Shown: positions 1-6,310 of the stretch, piece by piece
Position numbering within the stretch: position 1 is the first letter of the stretch
Layout of the letters: every line of letters begins with the position of its first letter
Source: Lachnospiraceae bacterium
Lineage (GTDB): Bacteria > Bacillota > Clostridia > Lachnospirales > Lachnospiraceae
Reading direction: 5' to 3'
NCBI GenBank assembly: GCA_017461685.1
Contig: JAFTXF010000092.1
Span: forward strand, 1-9,955
DNA length: 9,955 nucleotides
Translations under genes and position numbers: made by a program
Notes under the pieces: generated by a model
Databases searched by the model: none
Told to the model about the DNA's origin: nothing
What the model saw: only the letters and a program-made list of their open reading frames with translations

Positions 1-891
1 GGTGAGGCTGTTTTTCTCAGCATAATATTCTTGCAGAAGGGTAGAAACAGAGTCAAATTCTTTCTGGGCATCTGCAGGATAAACAGTATATGGAAAAACG
101 CCAAAATCTGCAGGTTCTTCGCCTTTGTAAGCGATAACCGGGCGGAAATTACCTTGTTTGATATCTTCAATCATGGCAGCGTAGGAAGTGGAAAGTGCCG
201 CATAGTCGGAGTCGCTTAAGCCTGCGGTAGGCAAATCTCCGTCCACGCCTGCTCTGTGGCAAAGCTCCTGGGCCATCATCGGACTAAAGCCTGTGAAGGT
301 GGTATAAAGGGCTTTGAAAACAGGCAATGGTTTGGCACGCAGCAGTCCGGGCAGGTCAGCGGCAGGAGTAGTAAGCGGATTTATTTTTTCCTGAGTTTCC
401 GCAATAAAATACCGGCGGCCCGGCAGTACCTCACGGACACTGGAAACCAGTCCGGAAATATGTTTAATGCTGTCCAAAATCATGGCATCTTCATTAATAA
501 AAATAATATTACTATGCTTGCCCATCAGCTCTACAATCAAGGTCTTGCGGCGCAAATCACCCAGTTCATCCAAGTGCTCTACTTCTATGCGGATAATACG
601 TTCCAGACCCGGCTGTGAAATGCTCACAATACGTCCGTTCTGGATATGCTTGCGTAACAGCATGCAAAAGTTTGGCGCAGTCAAAGGACTTGGCTTATTG
701 GCTTCTGTCAGATATGCCAAAGGCAGACTAGCGCTTGCGCTGAGCACAAGTCTGTACTGGGTACTGTTATTCTTAATAGTCAGTAATAATTCGTCTGTTT
801 CCGGCTGTGCAATTTTATAAATACGGCCCCCTGTGAGCTCGTCGGAAAGCTCCTTAGTAAGGCAGGCTATGGTAATTCCGTCAAATGCCAT
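1..891 (-). CDS. rqcH: RqcH / NFACT-family ribosome quality control protein, N-terminal part
   Basis: This is a partial gene: 297 codons run from the ATG (complement of 889-891) to the window edge without a stop. The predicted start MAFDGITIACLTKEL is the typical opening of the NFACT-N domain of RqcH, long annotated as fibronectin-binding protein FbpA. The Bacillus subtilis protein is about 570 residues, so roughly half is visible. Known role of the family: it binds 50S subunits carrying stalled peptidyl-tRNA and recruits tRNA-Ala to add C-terminal alanine tails that mark the chain for degradation. Visible motifs include LTAPNFCMLLRKHI (residues 70-83) and GLERI (95-99). Glu97-Arg98 sits where B. 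subtilis RqcH has the functionally important Asp97-Arg98. An AAGGAG ribosome binding site lies at the complement of 899-904, 7 bases before the start. The gene is divergent from yicC and has its own promoter. Confidence in the family is high. Confidence 0.93.
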   Translation of the reverse strand, partial: MAFDGITIACLTKELSDELTGGRIYKIAQPETDELLLTIKNNSTQYRLVLSASASLPLAYLTEANKPSPLTAPNFCMLLRKHIQNGRIVSISQPGLERIIRIEVEHLDELGDLRRKTLIVELMGKHSNIIFINEDAMILDSIKHISGLVSSVREVLPGRRYFIAETQEKINPLTTPAADLPGLLRAKPLPVFKALYTTFTGFSPMMAQELCHRAGVDGDLPTAGLSDSDYAALSTSYAAMIEDIKQGNFRPVIAYKGEEPADFGVFPYTVYPADAQKEFDSVSTLLQEYYAEKNSLT

Positions 892-921
892 GATGGTTCT
901 CCTTGAAACAATTTGTATCGT

Positions 922-950
922 ATTTTAACATATATTTGCAAAAGAGACAA
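922..950 (-). promoter_or_regulatory. Sigma-A-type promoter of rqcH
   Basis: Read on the minus strand, a TTGTCT -35 element (945-950) is followed by exactly 17 bases and a TAAAAT -10 element (922-927). TGT directly precedes the -10, giving an extended -10. Transcription would begin near 915, leaving a leader of about 24 bases with the AAGGAG site. Found by eye; no start-site data. Confidence 0.65.
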
Positions 951-971
951 GTAATGAGGAAAGAAAAGGCG

Positions 972-999
972 GAGAAAGTTCACAGCGAGAAAGTTCACA
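972..999. repeat. Tandem 13-base direct repeat between divergent promoters
   Basis: GAGAAAGTTCACA occurs at 972-984 and again, identically, at 987-999, separated by GC (period 15). A weaker partial copy of the AAGTT core is at 1003-1007. The pair lies 21 bases from the rqcH -35 and 23 bases from the yicC -35, a position suited to a regulator acting on both promoters. No known binding-site consensus with a 15-base period was recognised. The repeat is seen directly; the regulatory role is inference. Confidence 0.6.
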
Positions 1000-1022
1000 T
1001 GCAAGTTTCTTTTGAGAATTCC

Positions 1023-1051
1023 TTGACTATTTCCCACAAATTTTATATACT
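1023..1051 (+). promoter_or_regulatory. Sigma-A-type promoter of the yicC-gmk-rpoZ operon
   Basis: TTGACT (1023-1028), a 17-base spacer and TATACT (1046-1051) form a near-consensus sigma-A promoter. Transcription should begin near 1058, about 38 bases before the yicC start. It faces away from the rqcH promoter. Confidence 0.72.
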
Positions 1052-1058
1052 AAATAGA

Positions 1059-1080
1059 AGTATGGAGAGTTATGCATACT
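1059..1080 (+). promoter_or_regulatory. Predicted 5'-terminal hairpin in the yicC leader
   Basis: AGTATG (1059-1064) and CATACT (1075-1080) can form a 6-bp stem with a 10-base loop. The stem starts at or within a base or two of the predicted transcription start, and the ribosome binding site follows it. It could shield the mRNA 5' end. A stem this short can occur by chance. Confidence 0.35.
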
Positions 1081-1095
1081 GGGAAGAGGTACCGC

Positions 1096-1974
1096 ATGAT
1101 AAAGAGTATGACAGGCTTTGGCCGATGTGAGTTTATGGAGGGCGACCGGAAGTATACGGTGGAGATGAAGTCCGTAAACCACAGGTATTTGGATGTCAAT
1201 ATTAAGATGCCCAAGAAATTATATATGTTTGAAAGCGCTATCAGAACTGAGTTGAAGAAATATGCTTCCAGAGGCAAGGTGGATATTTTTATTTCTATGG
1301 AGGATTTTTCAGAGAATACTGCCATGGTCAGATATAATCGCGAGCTTGCCGGTGAGTATATGGCTTATTTAGAGCAGATGGCAGAGGATTTTCATTTGGA
1401 CAATGATATCCGTGTTTCTACTTTGTCCCGTTATCCGGAGGTGCTTACCATGGAGGAGGCTGCTGCGGATGAAGAGGAGCTTTGGAAGGAATTAAAGCAG
1501 GCCTTTCAGGGGGCAGCAGAACAGTTTGTGGCAGCCCGTATTACGGAAGGCGAGCATTTGCGGGATGATTTGATTGAGAAGCTGGACGGTATGCTTCAGA
1601 GAGTGGCTTTTATTGAAGAGCGTTCCCCTCAGATTGTGCAGGAATACCGTGAGAAGCTGGAAGCCAAGGTGAAAGAGCTTTTGGGGGATACCAAGGTAGA
1701 CGAGGCCCGGCTTTTGACTGAGGTTACTATTTTTGCAGATAAGGCCTGTGTGGATGAGGAGATTGTTCGTTTGAAGAGCCATATTGCGACTACCAGGGCA
1801 ACCTTACTGCAGGGCGGTGATATCGGCCGCAAGTTAGATTTTATTGCCCAGGAGATGAACCGCGAGGCCAATACCACTTTATCCAAGTCCAATGATTTGG
1901 AGATTTCCAATTGTGCGATTGAGCTCAAGACGGAGATTGAGAAGGTGCGCGAGCAGATTCAGAACATTGAATAA
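1096..1974 (+). CDS. yicC: YicC-family endoribonuclease (YloC-like)
   Basis: Predicted protein of 292 residues; Escherichia coli YicC is 287. The chosen ATG at 1096 gives MIKSMTGFGR, the family's standard N-terminus, and is preceded by GAAGAGGT 5 bases upstream. An in-frame ATG at 1072 would add 8 residues that do not fit the family. The N-terminal YicC-like domain covers about residues 1-155. The C-terminal DUF1732 domain covers about 205-292 and holds the conserved GRKLDF (244-249) and QEMNRE (252-257) stretches plus the usual REQIQNIE ending. YicC/YloC proteins are a recently recognised class of soluble, metal-dependent endoribonucleases linked in E. coli to small-RNA turnover; their role in Clostridia is not established. 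It is first in an operon with gmk 19 bases downstream. Codon use favours GAG over GAA (31 to 9 by hand count). Confidence 0.93.
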   Translation: MIKSMTGFGRCEFMEGDRKYTVEMKSVNHRYLDVNIKMPKKLYMFESAIRTELKKYASRGKVDIFISMEDFSENTAMVRYNRELAGEYMAYLEQMAEDFHLDNDIRVSTLSRYPEVLTMEEAAADEEELWKELKQAFQGAAEQFVAARITEGEHLRDDLIEKLDGMLQRVAFIEERSPQIVQEYREKLEAKVKELLGDTKVDEARLLTEVTIFADKACVDEEIVRLKSHIATTRATLLQGGDIGRKLDFIAQEMNREANTTLSKSNDLEISNCAIELKTEIEKVREQIQNIE

Positions 1975-1993
1975 TAAACAGGGAGCAAAAGTT

Positions 1994-2632
1994 ATGAAGC
2001 AAAAAGGTATTCTGATTGTAGTAAGTGGGTTTGCAGGTACCGGTAAGAGTACTGTAGTAAAAATGCTTGCGGAAAAGTACAGCGAACAATATGCGCTTAG
2101 CATTTCGATGACTACGAGAGAACCGAGAAAATACGAGACGCATGGAGTTGAGTATTTCTTTTCTACCAAAGAAGAGTTTGAACGCACGATTGCTGAGGAC
2201 GGTTTTATTGAACATGCCTGCTATATCGGCAATTATTATGGTACGCCGAGAAAGTATGTGGAAGAGCAGTTAGAAGCCGGTAAGGATGTACTGCTTGAAA
2301 TTGAGATTCAGGGCGCCCTACAGGTGAAGGAGAAGCTTCCGGATACGATGCTGGTGTTTGTGATGCCGCCAAGCGCAGAGATTCTGTTTAACCGCTTAAA
2401 GGGCAGAGGTACGGAGACGGATGATGTAATCCGCAAGAGGATGCTTCGTGCTGTAGAAGAGAGTCAGGGCATTGAGCAGTATGATTACATACTTGTCAAT
2501 GATGACTTAGATGTATGTGTGGAGGGCCTGCATCAGATGATTCAGTCTGAAAAGTTGCGTGCTTCCCGTAATATTCCTTTTATAGAGAATATGAGAAAAG
2601 AATTAGTGGACCTTAAGAAAGGAGAAGTATAA
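1994..2632 (+). CDS. gmk: Guanylate kinase
   Basis: This soluble enzyme phosphorylates GMP (and dGMP) to GDP with ATP and is an essential step in guanine nucleotide supply. Predicted length is 212 residues, close to the usual 205-210. The ATG at 1994 places the nucleotide-binding P-loop GFAGTGKST at residues 12-20 and is preceded by GGGAG 8 bases upstream. The open frame reaches further upstream inside yicC, but that extension is not Gmk-like. GMP-site motifs follow: TTRxPR with Arg42 and Arg45, Glu73, NYYGTP (80-85) and LEIEIQGA (101-108). The P-loop has Phe-Ala where many Gmk proteins have Pro-Ser, and Glu104 replaces the more usual Asp in the LEID motif. Both are mild changes that leave the lysine and fold signature intact. 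The gene is co-transcribed with yicC and rpoZ, a standard Firmicutes grouping. Confidence 0.95.
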   Translation: MKQKGILIVVSGFAGTGKSTVVKMLAEKYSEQYALSISMTTREPRKYETHGVEYFFSTKEEFERTIAEDGFIEHACYIGNYYGTPRKYVEEQLEAGKDVLLEIEIQGALQVKEKLPDTMLVFVMPPSAEILFNRLKGRGTETDDVIRKRMLRAVEESQGIEQYDYILVNDDLDVCVEGLHQMIQSEKLRASRNIPFIENMRKELVDLKKGEV

Positions 2633-2633
2633 A

Positions 2634-2861
2634 ATGTTACATCCATCTTATGCAGAATTAATGCAGGTAGTAAATGAAGAAACAGAGGGAGATACTCCTG
2701 TAGTAAACAGCCGTTACTCCATCGTTATGGCTACGGCAAGAAGAGCTCGCCAGCTGATTGACGGTGCAGAGCCTTTGGTAGACACCAAGATCGACAAGGC
2801 TTTAAGCGTTGCCGTGGAAGAAGTAAATCAGGGCAAAATCAAAATCATAACAGAAGAATAA
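2634..2861 (+). CDS. rpoZ: RNA polymerase omega subunit
   Basis: A small protein of 75 residues starting one base after the gmk stop codon, with a strong AAAGGAG site (2618-2624) inside the gmk 3' end, 9 bases before the ATG. Omega helps fold and assemble the beta' subunit of RNA polymerase. The recognisable core is SRYSIVMATARRARQLI (residues 26-42), matching the conserved helix that packs on beta'. It is followed by KALSVAVEEVNQGKI, equivalent to the family's conserved second half. Omega in Firmicutes is usually 65-80 residues, so the length is normal. Its location directly after gmk supports the call. No convincing terminator follows, so some transcripts may read into rimO. Confidence 0.93.
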   Translation: MLHPSYAELMQVVNEETEGDTPVVNSRYSIVMATARRARQLIDGAEPLVDTKIDKALSVAVEEVNQGKIKIITEE

Positions 2862-2914
2862 TTAATATTTATACAAACGACAAGAGCAGGCTGCTGCAGA
2901 AGTATCATGGCATT

Positions 2915-2943
2915 TTTCGGACATTACCGGGGAGATGTATATT
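2915..2943 (+). promoter_or_regulatory. Weak candidate promoter ahead of rimO
   Basis: TTTCGG (2915-2920), a 17-base spacer and TATATT (2938-2943) could act as a promoter in the 226-base gap between rpoZ and rimO. The -35 is poor and the region is AT-rich, so this may be chance. If used, the transcript would start near 2950, just ahead of the inverted-repeat element at 2969-3058. Confidence 0.2.
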
Positions 2944-2968
2944 ATTTTTGTAGTAGCCTCTGTTATAT

Positions 2969-3058
2969 ATGAAAGCATGTCTTTGGGCTGCATACAGCAT
3001 ATACGTAAATGGCAATTTTACGGCAAATATGTATTTGGCGTCAGACGCTTGCTTTCAT
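2969..3058 (+). promoter_or_regulatory. Nested inverted-repeat element in the rimO leader region
   Basis: ATGAAAGCA (2969-2977) pairs perfectly with TGCTTTCAT (3050-3058), enclosing 72 bases. Inside, GTCT (2979-2982) pairs with AGAC (3043-3046). GCTG/CAGC (2987-2990 with 2995-2998) can form a small hairpin. CGTAAA (3004-3009) pairs with TTTACG (3017-3022) around a 7-base loop, with CATAT/ATATG outside it as an alternative extension (2998-3002 with 3027-3031). Together these suggest a folded RNA leader with a closing helix and one or two inner arms, ending 29 bases before the rimO start. I recognise no known riboswitch or ncRNA family. The pairing is seen directly; function is inference. Confidence 0.4.
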
Positions 3059-3087
3059 GAGCCGTTTGTGATGACAGGTGTATATTT

Positions 3088-4422
3088 ATGAAGATAATGT
3101 TTGTATCCTTAGGCTGCGATAAGAACCTGGTGGACAGTGAAAAGATGCTGGGTATGCTGGCAGACAAGGGATTTGAATTTACGGATGATGAATCTGAGGC
3201 AGAGGTGGCGGTAGTCAATACCTGTACCTTTATTCATGATGCCAAGGAAGAGAGCATCAATACATTAATTGAAATGGGGCAGTACAAAACAGAGGGCAGG
3301 CTCAAAGCACTAATTGCCACCGGATGTCTGGCACAGCGGTATCATGAAGAGATTCGCGAGCAGATTCCGGAGGTGGACGCTATATTGGGCACCACAGCCA
3401 TTGAACATATCGTAGAAGCGGTAGAAGGGGTGTTGGCCGATCAGAAGCCGGAGTATTTGGAGGATATTCAGCATTTGGCGGCTACCAAAGGCAGACGTGT
3501 GGTGACTACCGGCGGTCATTTTGCTTATCTGAAGATTGCAGAGGGCTGCGATAAGTTTTGTACCTACTGTATTATTCCGAAGGTACGCGGTCGTTTCCGC
3601 TCCGTGCCTATGGAGGATTTACTGGCAGAGGCCAGGGCTTTGGCAGAACAGGGCGTGAAGGAACTGATTCTGGTAGCCCAGGAGACCACCCTTTACGGTA
3701 AGGACTTATACGGTAAGAAGTGTCTGCCGGAGCTTTTGCACAGGCTTTGTGAGATTGAAGGATTATACTGGGTGCGTATTTTATACTGTTATCCGGAAGA
3801 AATCGATGATGAACTGATTGCCGCTATCCGCGATGAAGAGAAGGTGGTTCCGTACCTGGATTTGCCGATTCAGCATGCTTCGGACCTTATTTTAAAGCGC
3901 ATGGGCAGACGTACCACGAATGCGGATTTGAGGAATATTATCGGTAAGCTGCGTGCAGAAATTCCGGATATTGCACTGCGTACCAGCCTGATTAGCGGTT
4001 TTCCGGGGGAGACCGAGGAGGACCACGAAGAACTTTACCGCTTTGTAAACGAGATGGAATTTGACCGTCTGGGTGTATTTACCTATTCACAGGAGGATAA
4101 TACCCCTGCAGCAGTTATGCCGAATCAGATTGCGGAAGAGGTAAAGGAAGCCCGCAGAGATGAGCTTATGGAGCTGCAGCAGGCCATTGCTTTTGAAAAG
4201 GCTGAGGAGATGGTAGGCCAGGTGCTTTGGTGTATGATTGAGGGCAAGGTGGCAGACGAGGATGTGTACGTGGGCCGTACCTATAAGGATGCACCGAATG
4301 TAGACGGATATATTTTTGTTCAGACTACGGCCACGCTTATGACAGGGGATTTTGTAAAAGTACTTGTTACGGACAGTAACGAATATGATTTGATAGGAGA
4401 GATATACCATGAATTTACCTAA
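3088..4422 (+). CDS. rimO: Ribosomal protein S12 methylthiotransferase RimO
   Basis: Predicted 444 residues (E. coli RimO 441). This radical-SAM enzyme adds a methylthio group to a conserved aspartate of ribosomal protein S12. The N-terminal UPF0004 domain carries three cysteines for one iron-sulfur cluster: Cys10 (SLGC), Cys46 (NTCTF) and Cys80 (TGCLAQ). The radical-SAM motif CxxxCxxC is at Cys154, Cys158 and Cys161 (CDKFCTYC), and the last 70 or so residues form the TRAM domain. The opening SLGCDKNLVDSE separates RimO from its relatives MiaB (tRNA, GCQMN) and MtaB (GCKVN). The ATG at 3088 is preceded by a modest AGGTG 7 bases upstream. The 3' end overlaps pgsA by 14 bases. It follows rpoZ after a 226-base gap with candidate leader structure. 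Confidence 0.95.
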   Translation: MKIMFVSLGCDKNLVDSEKMLGMLADKGFEFTDDESEAEVAVVNTCTFIHDAKEESINTLIEMGQYKTEGRLKALIATGCLAQRYHEEIREQIPEVDAILGTTAIEHIVEAVEGVLADQKPEYLEDIQHLAATKGRRVVTTGGHFAYLKIAEGCDKFCTYCIIPKVRGRFRSVPMEDLLAEARALAEQGVKELILVAQETTLYGKDLYGKKCLPELLHRLCEIEGLYWVRILYCYPEEIDDELIAAIRDEEKVVPYLDLPIQHASDLILKRMGRRTTNADLRNIIGKLRAEIPDIALRTSLISGFPGETEEDHEELYRFVNEMEFDRLGVFTYSQEDNTPAAVMPNQIAEEVKEARRDELMELQQAIAFEKAEEMVGQVLWCMIEGKVADEDVYVGRTYKDAPNVDGYIFVQTTATLMTGDFVKVLVTDSNEYDLIGEIYHEFT

Positions 4423-4981
4423 TAAACTAACTGTATTTCGCGTGATTTTAGTGATTCCTTTTGTAGTACTGCTCTTGGGACAGGAAGCCGGCTGGGGCTG
4501 GTTTGATGCACTTTTCGGCGGCATTATGGAATATATGAACTGGATTACCCTGGTTATTTTTGTGGTTGCATGTCTGACAGATTTATTGGATGGCAAAATT
4601 GCCCGTAAGCATAATCTGGTTACCAATTTCGGCAAGTTTATGGACCCGTTGGCAGACAAGCTGTTGGTTTGTTCGGCTTTGATTTGTCTGATTGAACTGG
4701 GCCGTATTCCGGCGTATATTGTAGTGATTATTATCAGCCGTGAGTTTATTATCAGCGGCTTCCGTCTGATTGCCTCTGACAACGGCGTAGTGATTGCAGC
4801 CAGCATGTGGGGCAAATACAAAACCACTTTCCAGATGATTATGGTTATTTTGATGCTTGCGAATATTCCGGCACTGCAGTTGGTGACAGATATTGTGATG
4901 TGGATTGCTACTGCATTAACGATTGTTTCTTTGGTGGATTATATTTACAAAAATAAAAGTATTTTGAGCGATCTTAAATAA
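4409..4981 (+). CDS. pgsA: CDP-diacylglycerol-glycerol-3-phosphate 3-phosphatidyltransferase
   Basis: Integral membrane enzyme of 190 residues that makes phosphatidylglycerol phosphate, the committed step to phosphatidylglycerol and cardiolipin. The complete CDP-alcohol phosphotransferase signature is present: Asp58, Asp61-Gly62, Ala65-Arg66, Gly75, Asp79 and Asp83, with the DxxDGxxARx8GxxxDxxxD spacing exact. Hydrophobic segments are evident around residues 8-24, 45-57, 85-110, 135-152 and 158-178. The motif SREFIISGFRLIA (110-122) is typical of PgsA and argues against phosphatidylserine synthase. The start at 4409 lies inside the rimO 3' end (14-base overlap) with AGGAG at 4395-4399, 9 bases upstream. 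cinA begins 2 bases after the stop, so these genes are very probably one transcript. Confidence 0.94.
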   Translation: MNLPNKLTVFRVILVIPFVVLLLGQEAGWGWFDALFGGIMEYMNWITLVIFVVACLTDLLDGKIARKHNLVTNFGKFMDPLADKLLVCSALICLIELGRIPAYIVVIIISREFIISGFRLIASDNGVVIAASMWGKYKTTFQMIMVILMLANIPALQLVTDIVMWIATALTIVSLVDYIYKNKSILSDLK

Positions 4982-4983
4982 TT

Positions 4984-6252
4984 ATGATAGTAGAATTGAT
5001 TTCTGTAGGAACTGAAATATTAATGGGTAATATCGTCAATACCAATGCAGCGTATCTGGCGGCCAGATGCGCGGATTTGGGCGCTGTCTGCTATTTTCAG
5101 ACAGTAGTGGGAGATAATCCGGGACGATTAGAGTCTACCCTGAATCTGGCCCTTTCCAGAGCGGATGCAGTGATTTTAACCGGCGGATTGGGACCTACTC
5201 AGGATGATCTGACCAAGCAGACGGTGGCAAAGCTTTTCGGTAGGGAGATTTACCGGGATGAGGCTACCTGTGAGGCCTTGCGGGCCTATTTTAAGAGAAG
5301 GGGCATTGCCTGTACGGAGAATAATTTCCGGCAGGCCGACATTCCTGAGGGGGCGGAGATTTTGCCGAATCACAATGGAACTGCGCCTGGGATATATATT
5401 TTTGATGAGACGAAGCATGTATTTTTGCTGCCGGGACCGCCTAACGAGATGAAGCCTATGTTTGAGGAAAGCGTGGCGCCGAAGCTGTCTGCATTAAGCG
5501 GAGAGGTGATTTACAGCCGCATGGTGAAGGTGTGCGGCATTCCGGAGTCTACCGCAGAGACTATGATTTCAGATATTCTGGAAGGGCAGACGAATCCGAC
5601 GATTGCACCCTACGCGAAGCTGGGCGAGGTTCATTTTCGGGTGTCTGCCAAGGCTTGTGATGAGGAGGCGGCATCGGCTCTTGTACTTCCTGTGGTGGAG
5701 GAGCTCAAGAAGCGCTTTGGTGCAGCAGTGTACAGTACTCAGGAGAATGAGGAGCTGGAGGACGCAGTGATTGCCCTTTGCAAAGAAAGGGGATACCGTA
5801 TTACCACTGCAGAATCCTGCACAGGTGGTTTGATCAGTGCCAGACTGGTGAATGTATCCGGTGCCAGTGCCTGCTTTGACAGAAGCTTTGTTACCTATAC
5901 CAATGAGGCCAAGATTGAAGAGCTGGGTGTGTCACCGGAGACTTTGGACCGTGTGGGCGCAGTTAGTGAAGAGACCGCCTTAGAAATGGCCGTGGGCGCA
6001 CAGAAACACAGCAAAGCAGAGGTGGCAGTAGCGGTGACTGGTATCGCCGGACCTACAGGAGGTACACCGGAAAAGCCTGTAGGGTTGGTCTATGTGGCCT
6101 GTGCCGTAAAGGAGCGTGTATGGGTGCGCAAGTATCAGTTTGGCGGCAATCGCGCTAAAAACCGTGAAAATACAGTGACTGTGGCCCTTGCCATGGCACG
6201 GAACTGCATACTGGAGTACGACGGCGTTATTTATCACCAGGAAATGATATAA
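4984..6252 (+). CDS. cinA: CinA, competence/damage-inducible protein with NMN deamidase-type domain
   Basis: Predicted 422 residues; B. subtilis CinA is about 416. The N-terminal MoCF-binding-like domain (about 1-170) opens with MIVELISVGTEILMGNIVNT and contains TGGLGPTQDDLTKQTV and LLPGPPNEMKPMF. The C-terminal CinA-C/PncC domain (about 255-422) contains AESCTGG (276-282), whose Ser278 corresponds to the serine considered catalytic in PncC, and VTGIAGPTGG further on. PncC-type domains hydrolyse nicotinamide mononucleotide to nicotinate mononucleotide; the N-terminal domain has been linked to ADP-ribose pyrophosphatase activity in some CinA proteins. No good ribosome binding site precedes the ATG, and the gap after pgsA is 2 bases, so translation is probably coupled to pgsA. 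recA follows but has its own SOS promoter. Confidence 0.94.
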   Translation: MIVELISVGTEILMGNIVNTNAAYLAARCADLGAVCYFQTVVGDNPGRLESTLNLALSRADAVILTGGLGPTQDDLTKQTVAKLFGREIYRDEATCEALRAYFKRRGIACTENNFRQADIPEGAEILPNHNGTAPGIYIFDETKHVFLLPGPPNEMKPMFEESVAPKLSALSGEVIYSRMVKVCGIPESTAETMISDILEGQTNPTIAPYAKLGEVHFRVSAKACDEEAASALVLPVVEELKKRFGAAVYSTQENEELEDAVIALCKERGYRITTAESCTGGLISARLVNVSGASACFDRSFVTYTNEAKIEELGVSPETLDRVGAVSEETALEMAVGAQKHSKAEVAVAVTGIAGPTGGTPEKPVGLVYVACAVKERVWVRKYQFGGNRAKNRENTVTVALAMARNCILEYDGVIYHQEMI

Positions 6253-6258
6253 GGTGTG

Positions 6259-6285
6259 AAAGTGTCAGGGTTTTGAACACTTTTT
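6259..6285 (+). terminator. Possible intrinsic terminator after cinA
   Basis: AAAGTGT (6259-6265) pairs with ACACTTT (6277-6283). Two further pairs (CA with TG) form across a single bulged A at 6276, leaving a 6-base loop. T residues run from 6281 to 6285. It begins 7 bases after the cinA stop. The stem is AT-rich and the T tract short, so it would be weak. The right arm also belongs to a competing hairpin with 6301-6310. Confidence 0.42.
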
Positions 6286-6310
6286 ACTTGCAATTTTTCA
6301 AAAAAGTGTT
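6276..6310. repeat. 10-base perfect inverted repeat abutting the recA -35
   Basis: AACACTTTTT (6276-6285) and AAAAAGTGTT (6301-6310) are exact reverse complements around a 15-base spacer. The right arm ends inside the TTGACA -35 element of recA. It shares its left arm with the hairpin at 6259-6283. The A and T tracts also resemble an UP element, so the symmetry may be incidental to that role. Confidence 0.5.

Noticed and set aside
256..820. Plus-strand open frames across 256-618 and 467-820
   Set aside because: Both are antisense to rqcH, whose translation is continuous and clearly a family member.
1072..1095. Earlier yicC start adding 8 residues
   Set aside because: Family members begin at the MIxSMTxFG motif encoded from 1096, which has GAAGAGGT in front; the earlier ATG has its GGAG only 4 bases away and lies within the 5' hairpin.
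903..1130. 75-codon plus-strand frame spanning the divergent control region into yicC
   Set aside because: It runs through both promoters and overlaps the yicC start in another frame; its EKVH repeat only reflects the 13-base DNA repeat.
1892..1993. Upstream extension of gmk by 34 codons inside yicC
   Set aside because: The extra residues are arginine-rich and unlike Gmk; the ATG at 1994 has a proper ribosome site and gives the normal N-terminus.
2881..2900. GCAG/CTGC self-complementary run after rpoZ as a terminator
   Set aside because: It has no stable stem with a U tract; the pairing is a simple CTGCAG-type coincidence.
4087..4827. Long minus-strand open frame (246 codons) opposite the rimO-pgsA junction
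   Set aside because: It lies wholly antisense to two well-supported genes, has no recognisable domain, and its composition mirrors the opposite strand.
6289..6297. Recurring GCAATTTT-like octamers in several intergenic regions (also near 3012, 8270 and 8304)
   Set aside because: They are short and AT-rich, in varied positions relative to promoters; expected by chance in such regions.
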